25,164 nucleotides of DNA from the NCBI GenBank assembly GCA_958413765.1, contig CATYVH010000028.1:1-25164 (forward strand), read 5' to 3'. Below the pieces are notes generated by a model, which worked only from the letters and a program-made list of their open reading frames with translations, did not search any database and was not told the DNA's origin. How positions within the stretch are numbered: the stretch's first letter is position 1; the number at the start of each line of letters is the position of its first letter. The translations under genes were made by a program, and so were the position numbers. Source of the stretch: an uncultured Collinsella sp. (GTDB lineage Bacteria > Actinomycetota > Coriobacteriia > Coriobacteriales > Coriobacteriaceae). Positions 1 through 7,911 of this stretch are shown here, piece by piece.

Positions 1-89
1 ACGAGCTGGCCGACCGTCTGCTGGGCCTGCGCGGCGTTAAGCACGGCGAGCTCACGTGCGCCGCCACCAAGCAGAGCCTGGGACTGTAG
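1..89 (+). CDS. nikR: NikR-like nickel-responsive regulator, C-terminal fragment
   Basis: Only the last 28 codons are in the window, ending at the TAG at 87-89. The readable tail contains LADRLLGLRGVKHGELTCA, which resembles the end of the NikR ACT-like nickel-binding domain (the RGVKHG segment near the C terminus is typical). NikR is a ribbon-helix-helix repressor that senses Ni(II) and controls nickel uptake. The DNA-binding domain and the nickel ligands lie upstream and cannot be checked. It ends about 40 nt before hypF on the same strand, so nickel sensing and hydrogenase maturation may be co-transcribed. Another ACT-type regulator is possible, but the context supports NikR. Confidence 0.72.
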   Translation, partial: ELADRLLGLRGVKHGELTCAATKQSLGL

Positions 90-131
90 CGCACCTGTCC
101 CTATTTGGTCGGTTTTGATGAGGGGTGTCGC

Positions 132-2588
132 ATGCGACATGTGCATATTCATGTAACGGGCATTGTGCAGGGCGTTGGCATGCGGCCGTTTGTGTATCGC
201 GAGGCCATGGCGCATGGCATTTGCGGATGGGTGCTCAACGCGGGCGACGGCGTGCATATCGAGGCGCACGCTCCGGCCGATGCGCTCGATGCTTTTGTTG
301 CCGCGCTTTCTGAGCATGCGCCTGCGGCAGCCCGCGTAGAGTATGTCGAGGTTGTGGACCTGGCAGCCCACGGTTGGGATACCGCCAATGAACAGGGTTT
401 TCGCATCGTAGCATCGCAGGACCAGACCGCGCACACGACGCTCGTCTCGCCCGATATCGCCACCTGCGATGATTGTCTGCGCGAGTTGTTCGACCCCGCC
501 GATCGGCGCTATCACTACCCTTTTATCAACTGTACCAACTGCGGACCGCGCTTTACCATCATCCGGTCGCTGCCTTATGACCGAGCGGCCACGTCGATGA
601 ATTGTTTTCCTATGTGTCCTGAGTGTGCCGCGGAGTATGCCGACCCGCTCGACCGGCGTTTTCACGCGCAGCCCGATGCCTGCTTTGATTGCGGGCCGCA
701 TATCATGTGGCGCGAAGCGAGCGTGGGCGATGAGCCGGGCGAAGCCGCCGCGTTGCCGGCCGTCGGCACCACGCGCGAGACCAGCGACGCCATTATCGAC
801 CGCTGTGTTGAGCTGCTGGCCGGTGGCGGTATCGTCGCCATCAAGGGTCTGGGCGGATTTCACTTGGCATGCGACGCTTCCAACGAGCAGGCGGTAGCCG
901 AGCTTCGCCGCCGCAAACGCCGCAGCAACAAACCGCTTGCCGTTATGGTACGCGACCTTGCCGACGCTGAACGCCTGTGCCATGTCAACGACGTTGCACG
1001 CGGCTTGCTGGCCGGCAGCATTCGCCCCATTGTGCTGCTGCGCCGACGTGCTGCTTGCGAGAGCGGCGGCTCCCCCGACGCCCTCGCGCTCGCGCCGTCC
1101 GTCGCGCACGACCTTCCAGAGCTCGGTATTATGCTCCCCTACACCCCGCTTCAGCATCTGTTGCTTGCCGCGGCAGAAGCCCGCGGTATGCACGCGCTCG
1201 TCATGACCAGCGGAAACCTGAGCGAAGAGCCCATCGAGACCGATGACGATCTTGCCTGGGAGCGCCTCGTTGCCGCCGGCATTGCCGACGCGCTGCTCGG
1301 CAACGACCGCGCGATTCTCTCGCGCTACGACGACTCCGTGGTGCGCGTGGTCGACGGCGCCGTTATGCCTGTGCGTCGCGCGCGCGGATATGCGCCGCAG
1401 CCGTTAGCGCTGCCGGCGCTCGACGGCACTGCACCCTGCGTGCTCGCCTGCGGGCCGCAGCAAAAAGCTACGATCGCGCTCACGCGCGAGGACGCCGACG
1501 GCCATGTGGCCTGTTTTGTGTCGCAGCATATCGGCGATGTCGAAAACGGCGAGACCTTCGATGCCTGGAACGCCGCGCGCACGCGCTTGGAAAACCTCTT
1601 TGACCTGGCGCCTGCCGCCTTGGCATGTGACATGCATCCCAGCTATCTGTCGAGCCAGTGGGCGCGTGAACTGGCACGGAAGCACAATCTGCCGCTTATC
1701 GAAGTCCAACATCATCATGCGCATATCGCGAGCGTGATGGCCGAGGCCATCGCCGCGGGCCAGCTTACAACCGACGCGCGTGTCCTTGGCATCGCCTTTG
1801 ACGGCACCGGCGCCGGCACCGATGGGACCATTTGGGGCGGCGAGTTTCTTGTTGCCGGCCTTGCCGATTTTGAACGCGCCGCGCACCTGCGCACCTGGGC
1901 GCTCCCCGGCGGGGCGGCCTCCGTGCGCGACGCCCGCCGCAATGCCTTTGCCCTGCTGAGCGAGCTCGGCCTGCTCGAGCACCCGGGTGCCGCGGGGCTA
2001 TTGGGCGCCCTCGACGAGCAAACGCGCAGCGTGACAGCCACCATGATCGAGCGCGGCATCAACAGCCCGCGTACCAGCAGCATGGGGCGTCTCTTTGATG
2101 CCGCGGCGGCAATTCTGGGCATCTGCGACAAGGCAACCTACGAGGGCGAGCCCGCCATCGAACTCGAAGCCGCCGCCTGGCGCGCGCTCGGCGGTAAGAC
2201 CGTTCGTCTCGACGGCAATCATGCAGGCGTATTCACGTCTGCCGACGACTCCCCCATCTTGGACCCCCAACCGCTCATCGAATCTCTTCTGAATGGAATT
2301 GAGGCAGGCACGCCGGCCGACAGGCTCGCCCTCGAGTTTCACATCGCCATTACGCACGCTACGACCCACATCGCGTGCGAGATCTGCAATCGCGAAAACC
2401 TCGATACCGTCGCGCTCTCGGGCGGTGTGTTCATGAACCGGCTTTTGCTTCAGCTCCTTACCCACGAACTCAAAGACGCCGGTCTTGCCGTCTTGGTCCC
2501 CCATACTGTGCCCGTCAACGACGGCTGCATCGCCTACGGTCAGGCCGCCATCGCTCGCGCTCGCCTCGCGCAGACAGCATCGCGATAG
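132..2588 (+). CDS. hypF: Carbamoyltransferase HypF, [NiFe]-hydrogenase maturation
   Basis: HypF uses carbamoyl phosphate and ATP to transfer a carbamoyl group to the C-terminal cysteine of HypE, the first step in making the cyanide ligands of the hydrogenase iron. All domains are visible: an N-terminal acylphosphatase domain (GIVQGVGMRPFVYR near residue 10-22), two C-x2-C-x18-C-x2-C zinc fingers (Cys112/115/134/137 and 162/165/184/187), a YrdC-like domain (about 220-410; GGIVAIKGLGGFHLAC) and a Kae1-like domain with the metal-binding HHHAH at about 528-532 and GGVFMNRLL near the end. The frame is open from 105, but ATG 132 is preferred because AGGGG lies 7 nt upstream and the protein then starts right at the acylphosphatase domain. 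It is 818 residues, slightly longer than usual. It is first of the hypF-C-D-E set. Confidence 0.97.
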   Translation: MRHVHIHVTGIVQGVGMRPFVYREAMAHGICGWVLNAGDGVHIEAHAPADALDAFVAALSEHAPAAARVEYVEVVDLAAHGWDTANEQGFRIVASQDQTAHTTLVSPDIATCDDCLRELFDPADRRYHYPFINCTNCGPRFTIIRSLPYDRAATSMNCFPMCPECAAEYADPLDRRFHAQPDACFDCGPHIMWREASVGDEPGEAAALPAVGTTRETSDAIIDRCVELLAGGGIVAIKGLGGFHLACDASNEQAVAELRRRKRRSNKPLAVMVRDLADAERLCHVNDVARGLLAGSIRPIVLLRRRAACESGGSPDALALAPSVAHDLPELGIMLPYTPLQHLLLAAAEARGMHALVMTSGNLSEEPIETDDDLAWERLVAAGIADALLGNDRAILSRYDDSVVRVVDGAVMPVRRARGYAPQPLALPALDGTAPCVLACGPQQKATIALTREDADGHVACFVSQHIGDVENGETFDAWNAARTRLENLFDLAPAALACDMHPSYLSSQWARELARKHNLPLIEVQHHHAHIASVMAEAIAAGQLTTDARVLGIAFDGTGAGTDGTIWGGEFLVAGLADFERAAHLRTWALPGGAASVRDARRNAFALLSELGLLEHPGAAGLLGALDEQTRSVTATMIERGINSPRTSSMGRLFDAAAAILGICDKATYEGEPAIELEAAAWRALGGKTVRLDGNHAGVFTSADDSPILDPQPLIESLLNGIEAGTPADRLALEFHIAITHATTHIACEICNRENLDTVALSGGVFMNRLLLQLLTHELKDAGLAVLVPHTVPVNDGCIAYGQAAIARARLAQTASR

Positions 2589-2718
2589 GCGTTTTGCCAG
2601 CCTGCGCGCCGCCGTCTCACAGGTGTAACGCGTTTGCTCGTGACTCCCGCGAGCGCTACCATCAACTGATGGGTAATCAGGCGCCTATCCAGCGCAAAAC
2701 GTATAAAAGGGGAACATT

Positions 2719-2979
2719 ATGTGCCTTGCCGTTCCCGGTAAAGTGGTCAAACGCGACGACGACCTTAAGGCGACCGTCGACATGATGGGCATCGAGCGCC
2801 CCGTTTCGCTGCGCCTCGTGCCGACGGCACAGGTAGGCGACTATATTCTCGTGCACGCCGGCTTTGGCATTCAGATTGTCGACGAGCAGGAAGCCCAAGA
2901 GACACTCGAGCTCGTCAATACCATGACCGAGCTGGCCAAAGAGGACCAACTCGCCACCAACCCAGCCGAGGCATACTAG
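2719..2979 (+). CDS. hypC: Hydrogenase assembly chaperone HypC/HupF
   Basis: This 86-residue protein begins MCLAVPGKVV, the HypC/HypG/HupF signature. The Cys after the initiator Met binds the Fe(CN)2CO unit and later the hydrogenase large-subunit precursor. HypC acts in the cytoplasm as a complex with HypD. AAGGGG lies upstream of the ATG at a good distance. The 130-nt gap after hypF holds a TATAAA at 2702-2707 and a small CCATC-AACT-GATGG hairpin (2659-2672), but no convincing -35 element, so a separate promoter is unproven. The stop codon overlaps the hypD start by one base, which suggests translational coupling. Confidence 0.96.
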   Translation: MCLAVPGKVVKRDDDLKATVDMMGIERPVSLRLVPTAQVGDYILVHAGFGIQIVDEQEAQETLELVNTMTELAKEDQLATNPAEAY

Positions 2980-4091
2980 TGGCGGCGGCGCAGCCGGTTC
3001 GCTCCGGTATCGACTTTTCGGCATTTCGCGACCCCAAGCTGGCCCGCGAGCTCATCGATCGTATTCATGAGCTTGTCGGCAACCGCAGCATCAACCTTAT
3101 GGAAGTCTGCGGTACGCATACCGTGAGCATTGGCCGCTATGGCTTTCGCTCCATTATGCCGACGGGGCTCAAACTGCTAAGCGGCCCGGGGTGCCCCGTT
3201 TGCGTCACCGCCAACCGCGACATCGATCACGCAATCGCGCTTTCCAACATGGACGGCGCCATCATCACCACCTTTGGCGACATGATGCGCGTGCCCGGAT
3301 CGTCCACCTCGCTTGCCGCGCAAAAGGCGGCGGGGCGCGACATCCGCATCGTCTACTCTCCGCTCGACGCACTCGACATTGCCGAGCAAAATCCCGAACG
3401 CCCGGTCATCTTTATGGGCGTCGGCTTTGAGACCACAACGCCCACCATTGCCGCCGCTATCCTGGAGGCCGACGCGCGCGGGCTCCAGAACTTCTCGGTC
3501 TACTGTGCTCACAAGACCACGCCGCCGGCTCTGCGTGCGATCTCCAACGACCCCGAGACCGCCATCGACGGCTTTATCCTGCCTGGTCACGTCGCTACCA
3601 TCACAGGCCTGGCACCCTTTGGGTTTTTGGTCGATGAGTTCGAGACCCCCGGCGTAGTCACCGGGTTTGAGCCGGTCGATATCTTGCAGGGCATCTGCAT
3701 GCTGGTCCAGATGATTGTCGAGCACAGGCCCGCAATCGACAACGCCTACCGCCGTGGCGTCAATGCAGACGGCAATCCCGTAGCGCGCCAGCTGGTCGAG
3801 CAGGTGTTTGAGCCATGCGACACCACGTGGCGCGGGCTGGGGCCGATTGCGGCTTCGGGTCTTTCCATCCGACCCGAATTCGCGCGCTTTGATGCCGGCG
3901 CCCGCTTTGACGTGCCCGTTGAGGCGACGGTCGAGCCACGCGGGTGCCGCTGCGGCGACGTGCTTCGCGGAGCCATCACACCGAGCGACTGCCCGCTGTT
4001 CGGCCACGCATGTACGCCCGAACACCCCGTCGGCCCCTGCATGGTGAGCTCCGAAGGCAGCTGCGCGGCGTACTTTAGATACCGCGACTAG
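2979..4091 (+). CDS. hypD: Hydrogenase formation protein HypD
   Basis: HypD is the iron-sulfur scaffold on which, together with HypC, the Fe(CN)2CO moiety is built. The 370-residue sequence has the conserved MEVCGTHT (Cys44) and SGPGCPVCVT (Cys72, Cys75) motifs and a cysteine-rich C terminus (GCRCGD, SDCPLFGHAC, VGPCMVSSEGSCAAY) that binds a [4Fe-4S] cluster. The start is a GTG whose G is the last base of the hypC stop codon. No strong ribosome-binding site precedes it, so re-initiation after hypC is likely. All expected cysteines are present. Confidence 0.97.
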   Translation: MAAAQPVRSGIDFSAFRDPKLARELIDRIHELVGNRSINLMEVCGTHTVSIGRYGFRSIMPTGLKLLSGPGCPVCVTANRDIDHAIALSNMDGAIITTFGDMMRVPGSSTSLAAQKAAGRDIRIVYSPLDALDIAEQNPERPVIFMGVGFETTTPTIAAAILEADARGLQNFSVYCAHKTTPPALRAISNDPETAIDGFILPGHVATITGLAPFGFLVDEFETPGVVTGFEPVDILQGICMLVQMIVEHRPAIDNAYRRGVNADGNPVARQLVEQVFEPCDTTWRGLGPIAASGLSIRPEFARFDAGARFDVPVEATVEPRGCRCGDVLRGAITPSDCPLFGHACTPEHPVGPCMVSSEGSCAAYFRYRD

Positions 4092-4139
4092 CCCGGACGC
4101 CCCCGCGTACCGGCACCACCCACGATTGGAGTTTTCGAT

Positions 4140-5174
4140 ATGTCCCGTACTGCCACCGATAGCACTGTCCTGCTGGGCCACGGCTCCGGCGGCCAGATGA
4201 TGAAGCGCATTATCGATGAGGTCTTTCTGGATGCCTTTGGGTCGCCCGAGCTGCTTGCGGGCAACGATGCCGGTGTCGCCGCACTGCCCGCAAGCGGGCG
4301 AATCGCCATGTCGACCGACAGCTTTGTGGTAACGCCGCAGTTCTTCCCCGGCGGCAATATCGGCCGACTCGCCGTATGCGGAACCGTCAACGACGTCGCG
4401 ACCTCGGGCGCTAACGTGCGCTACCTCTCATGCGGCTTTATCCTCGAAGAGGGCTATCCCATGGACAAGCTGCGCCAGATTGTGCAGACCATGGCCGAAA
4501 CGGCGCGCGAGGCGGGCGTGTCCATAATCACCGGCGACACCAAGGTGGTCGAGCGTGGCGGTGCCGACGGCGTCTACATCAATACCGCCGGCGTGGGCGA
4601 AGTGCCCGCGGGCGTAACGCTCAGCGGTGCGAACTGTCGGCCCGGCGACGCCATCCTGGTATCGGGTACGCTAGGCGACCACGGCATCGCCATCATGAGC
4701 CAGCGCGAGGGCTTGGCGTTTTCGAGCGACATCGAAAGCGATGCTGCGCCGCTCAATCATCTGATTGCCGACGTGCTCGCCGCCGCCCCCGACACCCGCT
4801 GCTTCCGCGACCCCACGCGCGGCGGCCTGGCATCCACGCTCAACGAGTTTGCCCAGGCCAGCGGCGTTGCCATGGAGATCGACGAGGATGCCGTGCCCGT
4901 GCGCCCCGACGTGCAGGCGGCATGTGAGATGCTCGGTTACGATGTGCTGCAGGTGGCAAACGAGGGCAAGATGGTTGCCGTGGTGCCGGCCGAGCAAGCC
5001 GATGCCGCGCTGGCAGCCATGCGCGCCGCCCGCTACGGCGAGAACGCCGCCATCATCGGTCGCGTGCTGCCACTTGCCGAGGGCGCCCGTCCCGCCGTGC
5101 GCGTACGCACCGGCTGGGACTCGACCCGTATCCTCGACATGCTTGTGGGAGAACAACTGCCGAGGATTTGCTAA
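4140..5174 (+). CDS. hypE: Hydrogenase expression/formation protein HypE
   Basis: HypE accepts the carbamoyl group from HypF on its C-terminal cysteine and dehydrates it with ATP to a thiocyanate, the cyanide donor. The 344-residue protein belongs to the PurM/SelD-like ATP-binding superfamily: GHGSGGQMM near residues 13-21, NDAGVAALP, and GDTKVVERGGADGVYIN in the middle. It ends in LPRIC, the diagnostic tail with the acceptor Cys at the last position. GGAG about 9 nt before the ATG serves as ribosome-binding site. It is the last hyp gene here; hypA and hypB are not in the window. Confidence 0.97.
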   Translation: MSRTATDSTVLLGHGSGGQMMKRIIDEVFLDAFGSPELLAGNDAGVAALPASGRIAMSTDSFVVTPQFFPGGNIGRLAVCGTVNDVATSGANVRYLSCGFILEEGYPMDKLRQIVQTMAETAREAGVSIITGDTKVVERGGADGVYINTAGVGEVPAGVTLSGANCRPGDAILVSGTLGDHGIAIMSQREGLAFSSDIESDAAPLNHLIADVLAAAPDTRCFRDPTRGGLASTLNEFAQASGVAMEIDEDAVPVRPDVQAACEMLGYDVLQVANEGKMVAVVPAEQADAALAAMRAARYGENAAIIGRVLPLAEGARPAVRVRTGWDSTRILDMLVGEQLPRIC

Positions 5175-5279
5175 CGACAAAGGCTCAGGGCTATTAAAGA
5201 TATTCAGATTCCAAACATGCCCGGCACGCATGCCCAGTATCATGGGGTGCGTTTTACAACTCAAGCGGCAGGAGCACCC

Positions 5280-5948
5280 ATGGCAGCAGCTTTTTCCCAT
5301 GTGATCTTTGATCTGGATGGCACCATCCTCAACACGCTCGAGGACCTGGCGGCCGCCAGCAACCATACCTGCGAGATGCACGGCTGGCCCACGTTTGCCG
5401 TAGACGAGTACCGCTACAAGGTGGGAAACGGCATGCTCAAGCTGGTCGAGCGCTTTATGCCCGCCGAGTACGCGGGCGACGGCCGTATGTTTGAGCAGAC
5501 GCTTGCCGAGTTTAGGGCCTATTACGGCGAGCACAAGGAGGACCACACCTCACCCTACGCCGGCACGATTGAGATGCTCGACCGTCTGCGCACAGCGGGC
5601 GTTCAGCTTGCCGTGCTCACCAACAAGGATCATATTTCGGCAGCCCCGCTTATCGAGAAATACTTTGGCCCCGATCGCTTTGCGCTGGTACAGGGCCGTG
5701 TGGGCGCATTTCCGCCCAAGCCCGAGGCACCCGTCACGTTGCATGTGATGAAAGAGCTGGGCGCCGATCCGGCAACCACGCTCTATGTGGGCGATTCGAA
5801 TGTCGATGTTCTGACCGGCCACAACGCCGGCCTTAAGAGCGCGGGCGTCAGCTGGGGCTTCCGCGGCCGCGCAGAGCTGGAAGCCGCCGGCGCCGACTAC
5901 GTGGTAGATACGCAGGACGAACTCGCCGAGCTAATCTTGGGCGAGTAG
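5280..5948 (+). CDS. HAD-family phosphatase, phosphoglycolate phosphatase-like
   Basis: A haloacid-dehalogenase-type phosphohydrolase of 222 residues. Motif I is FDLDGTILN (nucleophile Asp11, acid/base Asp13), motif II is VLTNKD, the motif III lysine is in PPKPEAP and motif IV is YVGDSNVDVLTG. The helical cap between motifs I and II and the overall length match the Gph/PGP and PpaX group, which hydrolyse 2-phosphoglycolate or similar small phosphoesters; the true substrate cannot be read from sequence. The frame is open from 5217, but ATG 5280 is chosen because GGAG at 5271-5274 precedes it and FDLDGT then falls near the N terminus. It is 105 nt after hypE and is probably not part of hydrogenase maturation. 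Confidence 0.85.
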   Translation: MAAAFSHVIFDLDGTILNTLEDLAAASNHTCEMHGWPTFAVDEYRYKVGNGMLKLVERFMPAEYAGDGRMFEQTLAEFRAYYGEHKEDHTSPYAGTIEMLDRLRTAGVQLAVLTNKDHISAAPLIEKYFGPDRFALVQGRVGAFPPKPEAPVTLHVMKELGADPATTLYVGDSNVDVLTGHNAGLKSAGVSWGFRGRAELEAAGADYVVDTQDELAELILGE

Positions 5949-5989
5949 CGAGCGACACCGCTTAACGCAGCTGCGACAATTCTTCCACG

Positions 5990-6161
5990 CGGAAAGTGCA
6001 TCCCGTTTTGGAGCTCCGAAATGGGATGCACTTTCCGTTTGAGGCGCGTCGGGGAAACCGTATCCCGTTTCAGAGCAATATTCCGGGTCGCGGTTTCCGC
6101 AACCCGCCCCATCCGGAAACCGCGACCCGGAATTCGGCCAAAAAACCGGGTCGCATTTTCC
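5990..6161. repeat. Cluster of three GGAAA...CCCG hairpins (six alternating repeat units)
   Basis: Six copies of a short unit, roughly GGAAA-N6-CCCG followed by a T-rich tail, alternate in orientation: 5991-6014 (+), 6013-6036 (-), 6053-6076 (+), 6081-6098 (-), 6115-6132 (+) and 6146-6161 (-). Neighbours pair into hairpins. The first (5990-6037) is an almost perfect palindrome. Units four and five form a perfect 20-bp stem (6080-6099 with 6114-6133), and units three/four and five/six can also pair imperfectly. The middle N6 differs between units but matches its partner. This is the organisation of REP/BIME-like elements. It follows the phosphatase gene and could act in 3'-end formation, but no T-run follows. 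No coding potential is evident. Confidence 0.8.
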
Positions 6162-6187
6162 CGAGCATTTGATACGGCGTTGATACA

Positions 6188-6228
6188 AGGAGTGTCCCCA
6201 ACTGCCGGCAGAAAAGGAACGTCCCCAA
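6188..6228 (-). repeat. Two GGGGAC-type repeat boxes
   Basis: Two 14-nt boxes, AGGAGTGTCCCCAA (6188-6201) and AGGAACGTCCCCAA (6215-6228), sit between the hairpin cluster and the structured element. On the minus strand each reads TTGGGGAC followed by a pyrimidine-rich tail and lies in the loop of a short possible hairpin (GGCA/TGCC around the second). The same pair, in the opposite order, occurs at 15153-15190 beside the other copy of the structured element. They resemble REP-type short repeats; no transposase is nearby. Confidence 0.65.
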
Positions 6229-6275
6229 GTGCCGCCTCAATGACTACCATGGCAACGCCGCAGGTAGAGGACGGG

Positions 6276-6422
6276 CAGCGAGCGGGCACCAGTGCGAACA
6301 AATTGGCATGAAAAGAGGACAGTATAGACCTTCTGGTCATGCCGTCCTCTTTGAATGACAAGTTGTCGCTCTGGTGCCCGCGCAGCGTCGGGCAGTTACG
6401 GCGTTTGGTAAAACGCCGTAAC
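6276..6422 (-). repeat. Structured intergenic element, copy A (candidate structured RNA or DNA hairpin element)
   Basis: A 147-nt element that folds on either strand. An 11-bp stem (6282-6292 with 6371-6381) is followed by a 7-bp stem with one bulged A (6294-6301 with 6363-6369), a 6-of-7 stem (6303-6309 with 6355-6361), a 9-bp stem (6312-6320 with 6344-6352) and the apical hairpin GACC-TTCT-GGTC (6327-6338). After a conserved GCAGCGTCGG comes a separate perfect 12-bp hairpin with loop GGTA (6395-6422). Copy B at 15235-15380 has the same plan with different but still complementary stems. It lies 19 nt after the lipoprotein stop codon, so it would be in that gene's 3' untranslated region. No U-run follows on the minus strand, so simple intrinsic termination is unlikely. 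Confidence 0.8.
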
Positions 6423-6441
6423 GAACTACCGCGTAACTCCC

Positions 6442-6999
6442 CTAGCTCATCATCGCATTCATCATCTCGGTGGTTGCGGAATCGTCAGCAGACCACTCGC
6501 CATCGTCATTGGCGGTGTACTTGAAGGTAACCTTGGTGTCCTTGGTCTTAGCGGCCTTGGTCACGTCGACCATGACCTGGCCGGCCATCTTGTACAGGTC
6601 GTCCTCGGAAGGCATCGTATCGAGCGCCGCGATCTTCTCCTGATACTGGGTGGCGAAATCTTCAACGATCTTGTTCATGGACTTGCAGGTAATGGTGACA
6701 TCGGCAGTCGCGGTGCCCTTGTCCTCGTCGACCGTCACATCGCCGATCTTGTAGTCAAAACCCTCGAGATAGCTCTTGGCGTACTCCTTGGGATCGATGC
6801 CCAGCTGCTCGAACTCGTCGCCCGAGGCCTCTTCCAGGCCGGCGAGGAAGTCGTCGCCGCCGTTCTTGACCTCGTCAAACTGCGTCGTAAGATCCTCGGT
6901 GATGAGCTCCTCAACCGAAGGACCTCCGCAGCCGGAAAGCACAACCACGCACGCGACCAGAACAGCCATCAGGGGCGCAAGCAGCAGCTTCTTCTTCAT
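6442..6999 (-). CDS. Predicted membrane-anchored lipoprotein of unknown function
   Basis: A 185-residue protein with a lipoprotein signal peptide: MKKK, a hydrophobic stretch and the lipobox LSGC with the lipidated Cys at residue 24. The mature part is acidic and rich in Asp, Glu and Lys, with alternating beta-like segments (DKGTATADVTITCK, DTKVTFKYTANDDGEW). It resembles small Gram-positive lipoproteins with DUF-type domains, but I do not recognise a family firmly. ATG 6999 is preferred over the upstream in-frame ATG at 7023 because GGGAGG lies 6 nt before it and the Lys-rich signal-peptide start follows at once. It is probably monocistronic. Confidence 0.85.
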   Translation of the reverse strand: MKKKLLLAPLMAVLVACVVVLSGCGGPSVEELITEDLTTQFDEVKNGGDDFLAGLEEASGDEFEQLGIDPKEYAKSYLEGFDYKIGDVTVDEDKGTATADVTITCKSMNKIVEDFATQYQEKIAALDTMPSEDDLYKMAGQVMVDVTKAAKTKDTKVTFKYTANDDGEWSADDSATTEMMNAMMS

Positions 7000-7019
7000 G
7001 ACATTCCTCCCAACAAGCG

Positions 7020-7043
7020 GCACCGCGCTTCCCGACGCGGTGC
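7020..7043 (-). other. Hairpin in the lipoprotein gene leader
   Basis: GCACCGC (7020-7026) and GCGGTGC (7037-7043) form a 7-bp stem about 20 nt upstream of the lipoprotein start codon, just outside the ribosome-binding site. It could influence mRNA stability or translation. No clear -35/-10 pair was identified further upstream. Confidence 0.35.
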
Positions 7044-7178
7044 GCGTCGTAACAATAAGGCCATACTAGCCGATAACGAACACCCCCGGCAAAGCAAAGG
7101 CGCAGTCGGCTCGATTTAACGTCCGAACGGTTTACCGGTCCGCCCAACGCGCAATAAAACGTTCCGCCGCATTGCAAT

Positions 7179-7209
7179 AAAAAAGGGCGGCCGGATAACC
7201 CGACCACCC
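7179..7209 (-). terminator. Rho-independent terminator of the EIIA(Glc) gene
   Basis: On the minus strand a 10-bp stem (7200-7209 with 7185-7194, including two G-U pairs) with loop GTTAT is followed directly by six T residues (complement of 7179-7184). It lies about 25 nt after the stop codon of the PTS EIIA gene and is the clearest intrinsic terminator in the window. Confidence 0.88.
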
Positions 7210-7234
7210 CAAAACACCCTTATGTTGCCGCAGA

Positions 7235-7771
7235 CTACTTGCGGACGACCTTGACGATGGCATCGCCAGCGGAGACAGCGGAGTCAGCCTCGACGGCGAG
7301 CTCGACGTCGGCGAACTCGGCGGTGTTGGACACAGCCACGACGACGCAGTCCTTGTAGCCGGCAGCGGCGATCTTGGCGCGGTCGATCTTGAGCATGGGC
7401 TGGCCAGCCTTAACGACATCGTCGGCCTTGACGAAGCCCTCGAAGCCGTCGCCGTTCATGTTGACGGTATCGACGCCAACGTGCACCAGAACCTCGATGC
7501 CGCTATCGGACTGCAGGCCCACGGCGTGACCCATGGTGACGGTCACCTTGCCGTCGCAGGGAGCGTAGACCAGATCGTCCTCGGGCCACACGGCGCAGCC
7601 CTTGCCCAGGACCTCGCCGCCAAAGACGGGATCGGGCACATCGGCCATCTTGATGACCTTGCCCTTGACGGGCGAGCACAGCACGTCGGCGCCGGCAGAA
7701 GCAGAGATGGAGGACGGAGCAGCGGCAGTCGCGGGCTCAGCCTTCTTCTTGAACATGTCAAACAGACCCAT
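7235..7771 (-). CDS. crr: PTS glucose-type EIIA component (stand-alone)
   Basis: A 178-residue cytoplasmic phosphocarrier of the EIIA(Glc) family. The phosphorylated histidine is His97 in GIEVLVHVGVDTV, and the second active-site histidine is His82 in GHAVGL. The N terminus MGLFDMFKKK is short and amphipathic, as in stand-alone Crr proteins. It receives phosphate from HPr and passes it to a separate EIIB-EIIC sugar permease, which is not in the window. ATG 7771 is chosen because GAGGAG lies 8 nt upstream. The gene follows the GH1 phospho-glucosidase on the same strand after 140 nt and has its own candidate promoter (7821-7849) and terminator (7179-7209). It could serve beta-glucoside uptake or be a general EIIA. 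Confidence 0.92.
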   Translation of the reverse strand: MGLFDMFKKKAEPATAAAPSSISASAGADVLCSPVKGKVIKMADVPDPVFGGEVLGKGCAVWPEDDLVYAPCDGKVTVTMGHAVGLQSDSGIEVLVHVGVDTVNMNGDGFEGFVKADDVVKAGQPMLKIDRAKIAAAGYKDCVVVAVSNTAEFADVELAVEADSAVSAGDAIVKVVRK

Positions 7772-7820
7772 ACGTTTTCTCCTCTTGATTAAGCGCAACG
7801 TTATGCGCATGCCTATGGTG

Positions 7821-7849
7821 ATTATAGTGCCAAATGGTTCAAATGCTAA
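7821..7849 (-). promoter_or_regulatory. Candidate promoter of the EIIA(Glc) gene
   Basis: On the minus strand TTAGCA (complement of 7844-7849) and a perfect TATAAT (complement of 7821-7826) are separated by 17 nt and lie about 50 nt before the start codon. The same -35-like TTAGCA with 17-nt spacing occurs before the large glycoside hydrolase (10561-10589). Confidence 0.6.
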
Positions 7850-7911
7850 GGTGGGGACTCGAATCGCGAGCCCATCCCAACGCTTTTCCCCGGTGGCACT
7901 CATATTGTCGA

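Noticed and set aside
105..131. An earlier start for hypF at ATG 105.
   Set aside because: It adds nine residues before the acylphosphatase domain and lacks a ribosome-binding site. ATG 132 has AGGGG at the right distance.
6395..6422. The 12-bp hairpin after the lipoprotein gene (and its copy after pyrE) as a rho-independent terminator.
   Set aside because: No T-run follows on the minus strand in either copy, and the hairpin is part of a larger conserved element.
5990..6430. A CRISPR array in the repeat-rich region.
   Set aside because: The repeats are short, alternating and self-complementary, without regular spacers, and no cas genes are present.
7850..7890. A tRNA T-arm-like stretch between the GH1 and EIIA genes.
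   Set aside because: The bases around GATTCGAGTCC do not complete a cloverleaf: no acceptor stem, anticodon arm or D-arm fits.
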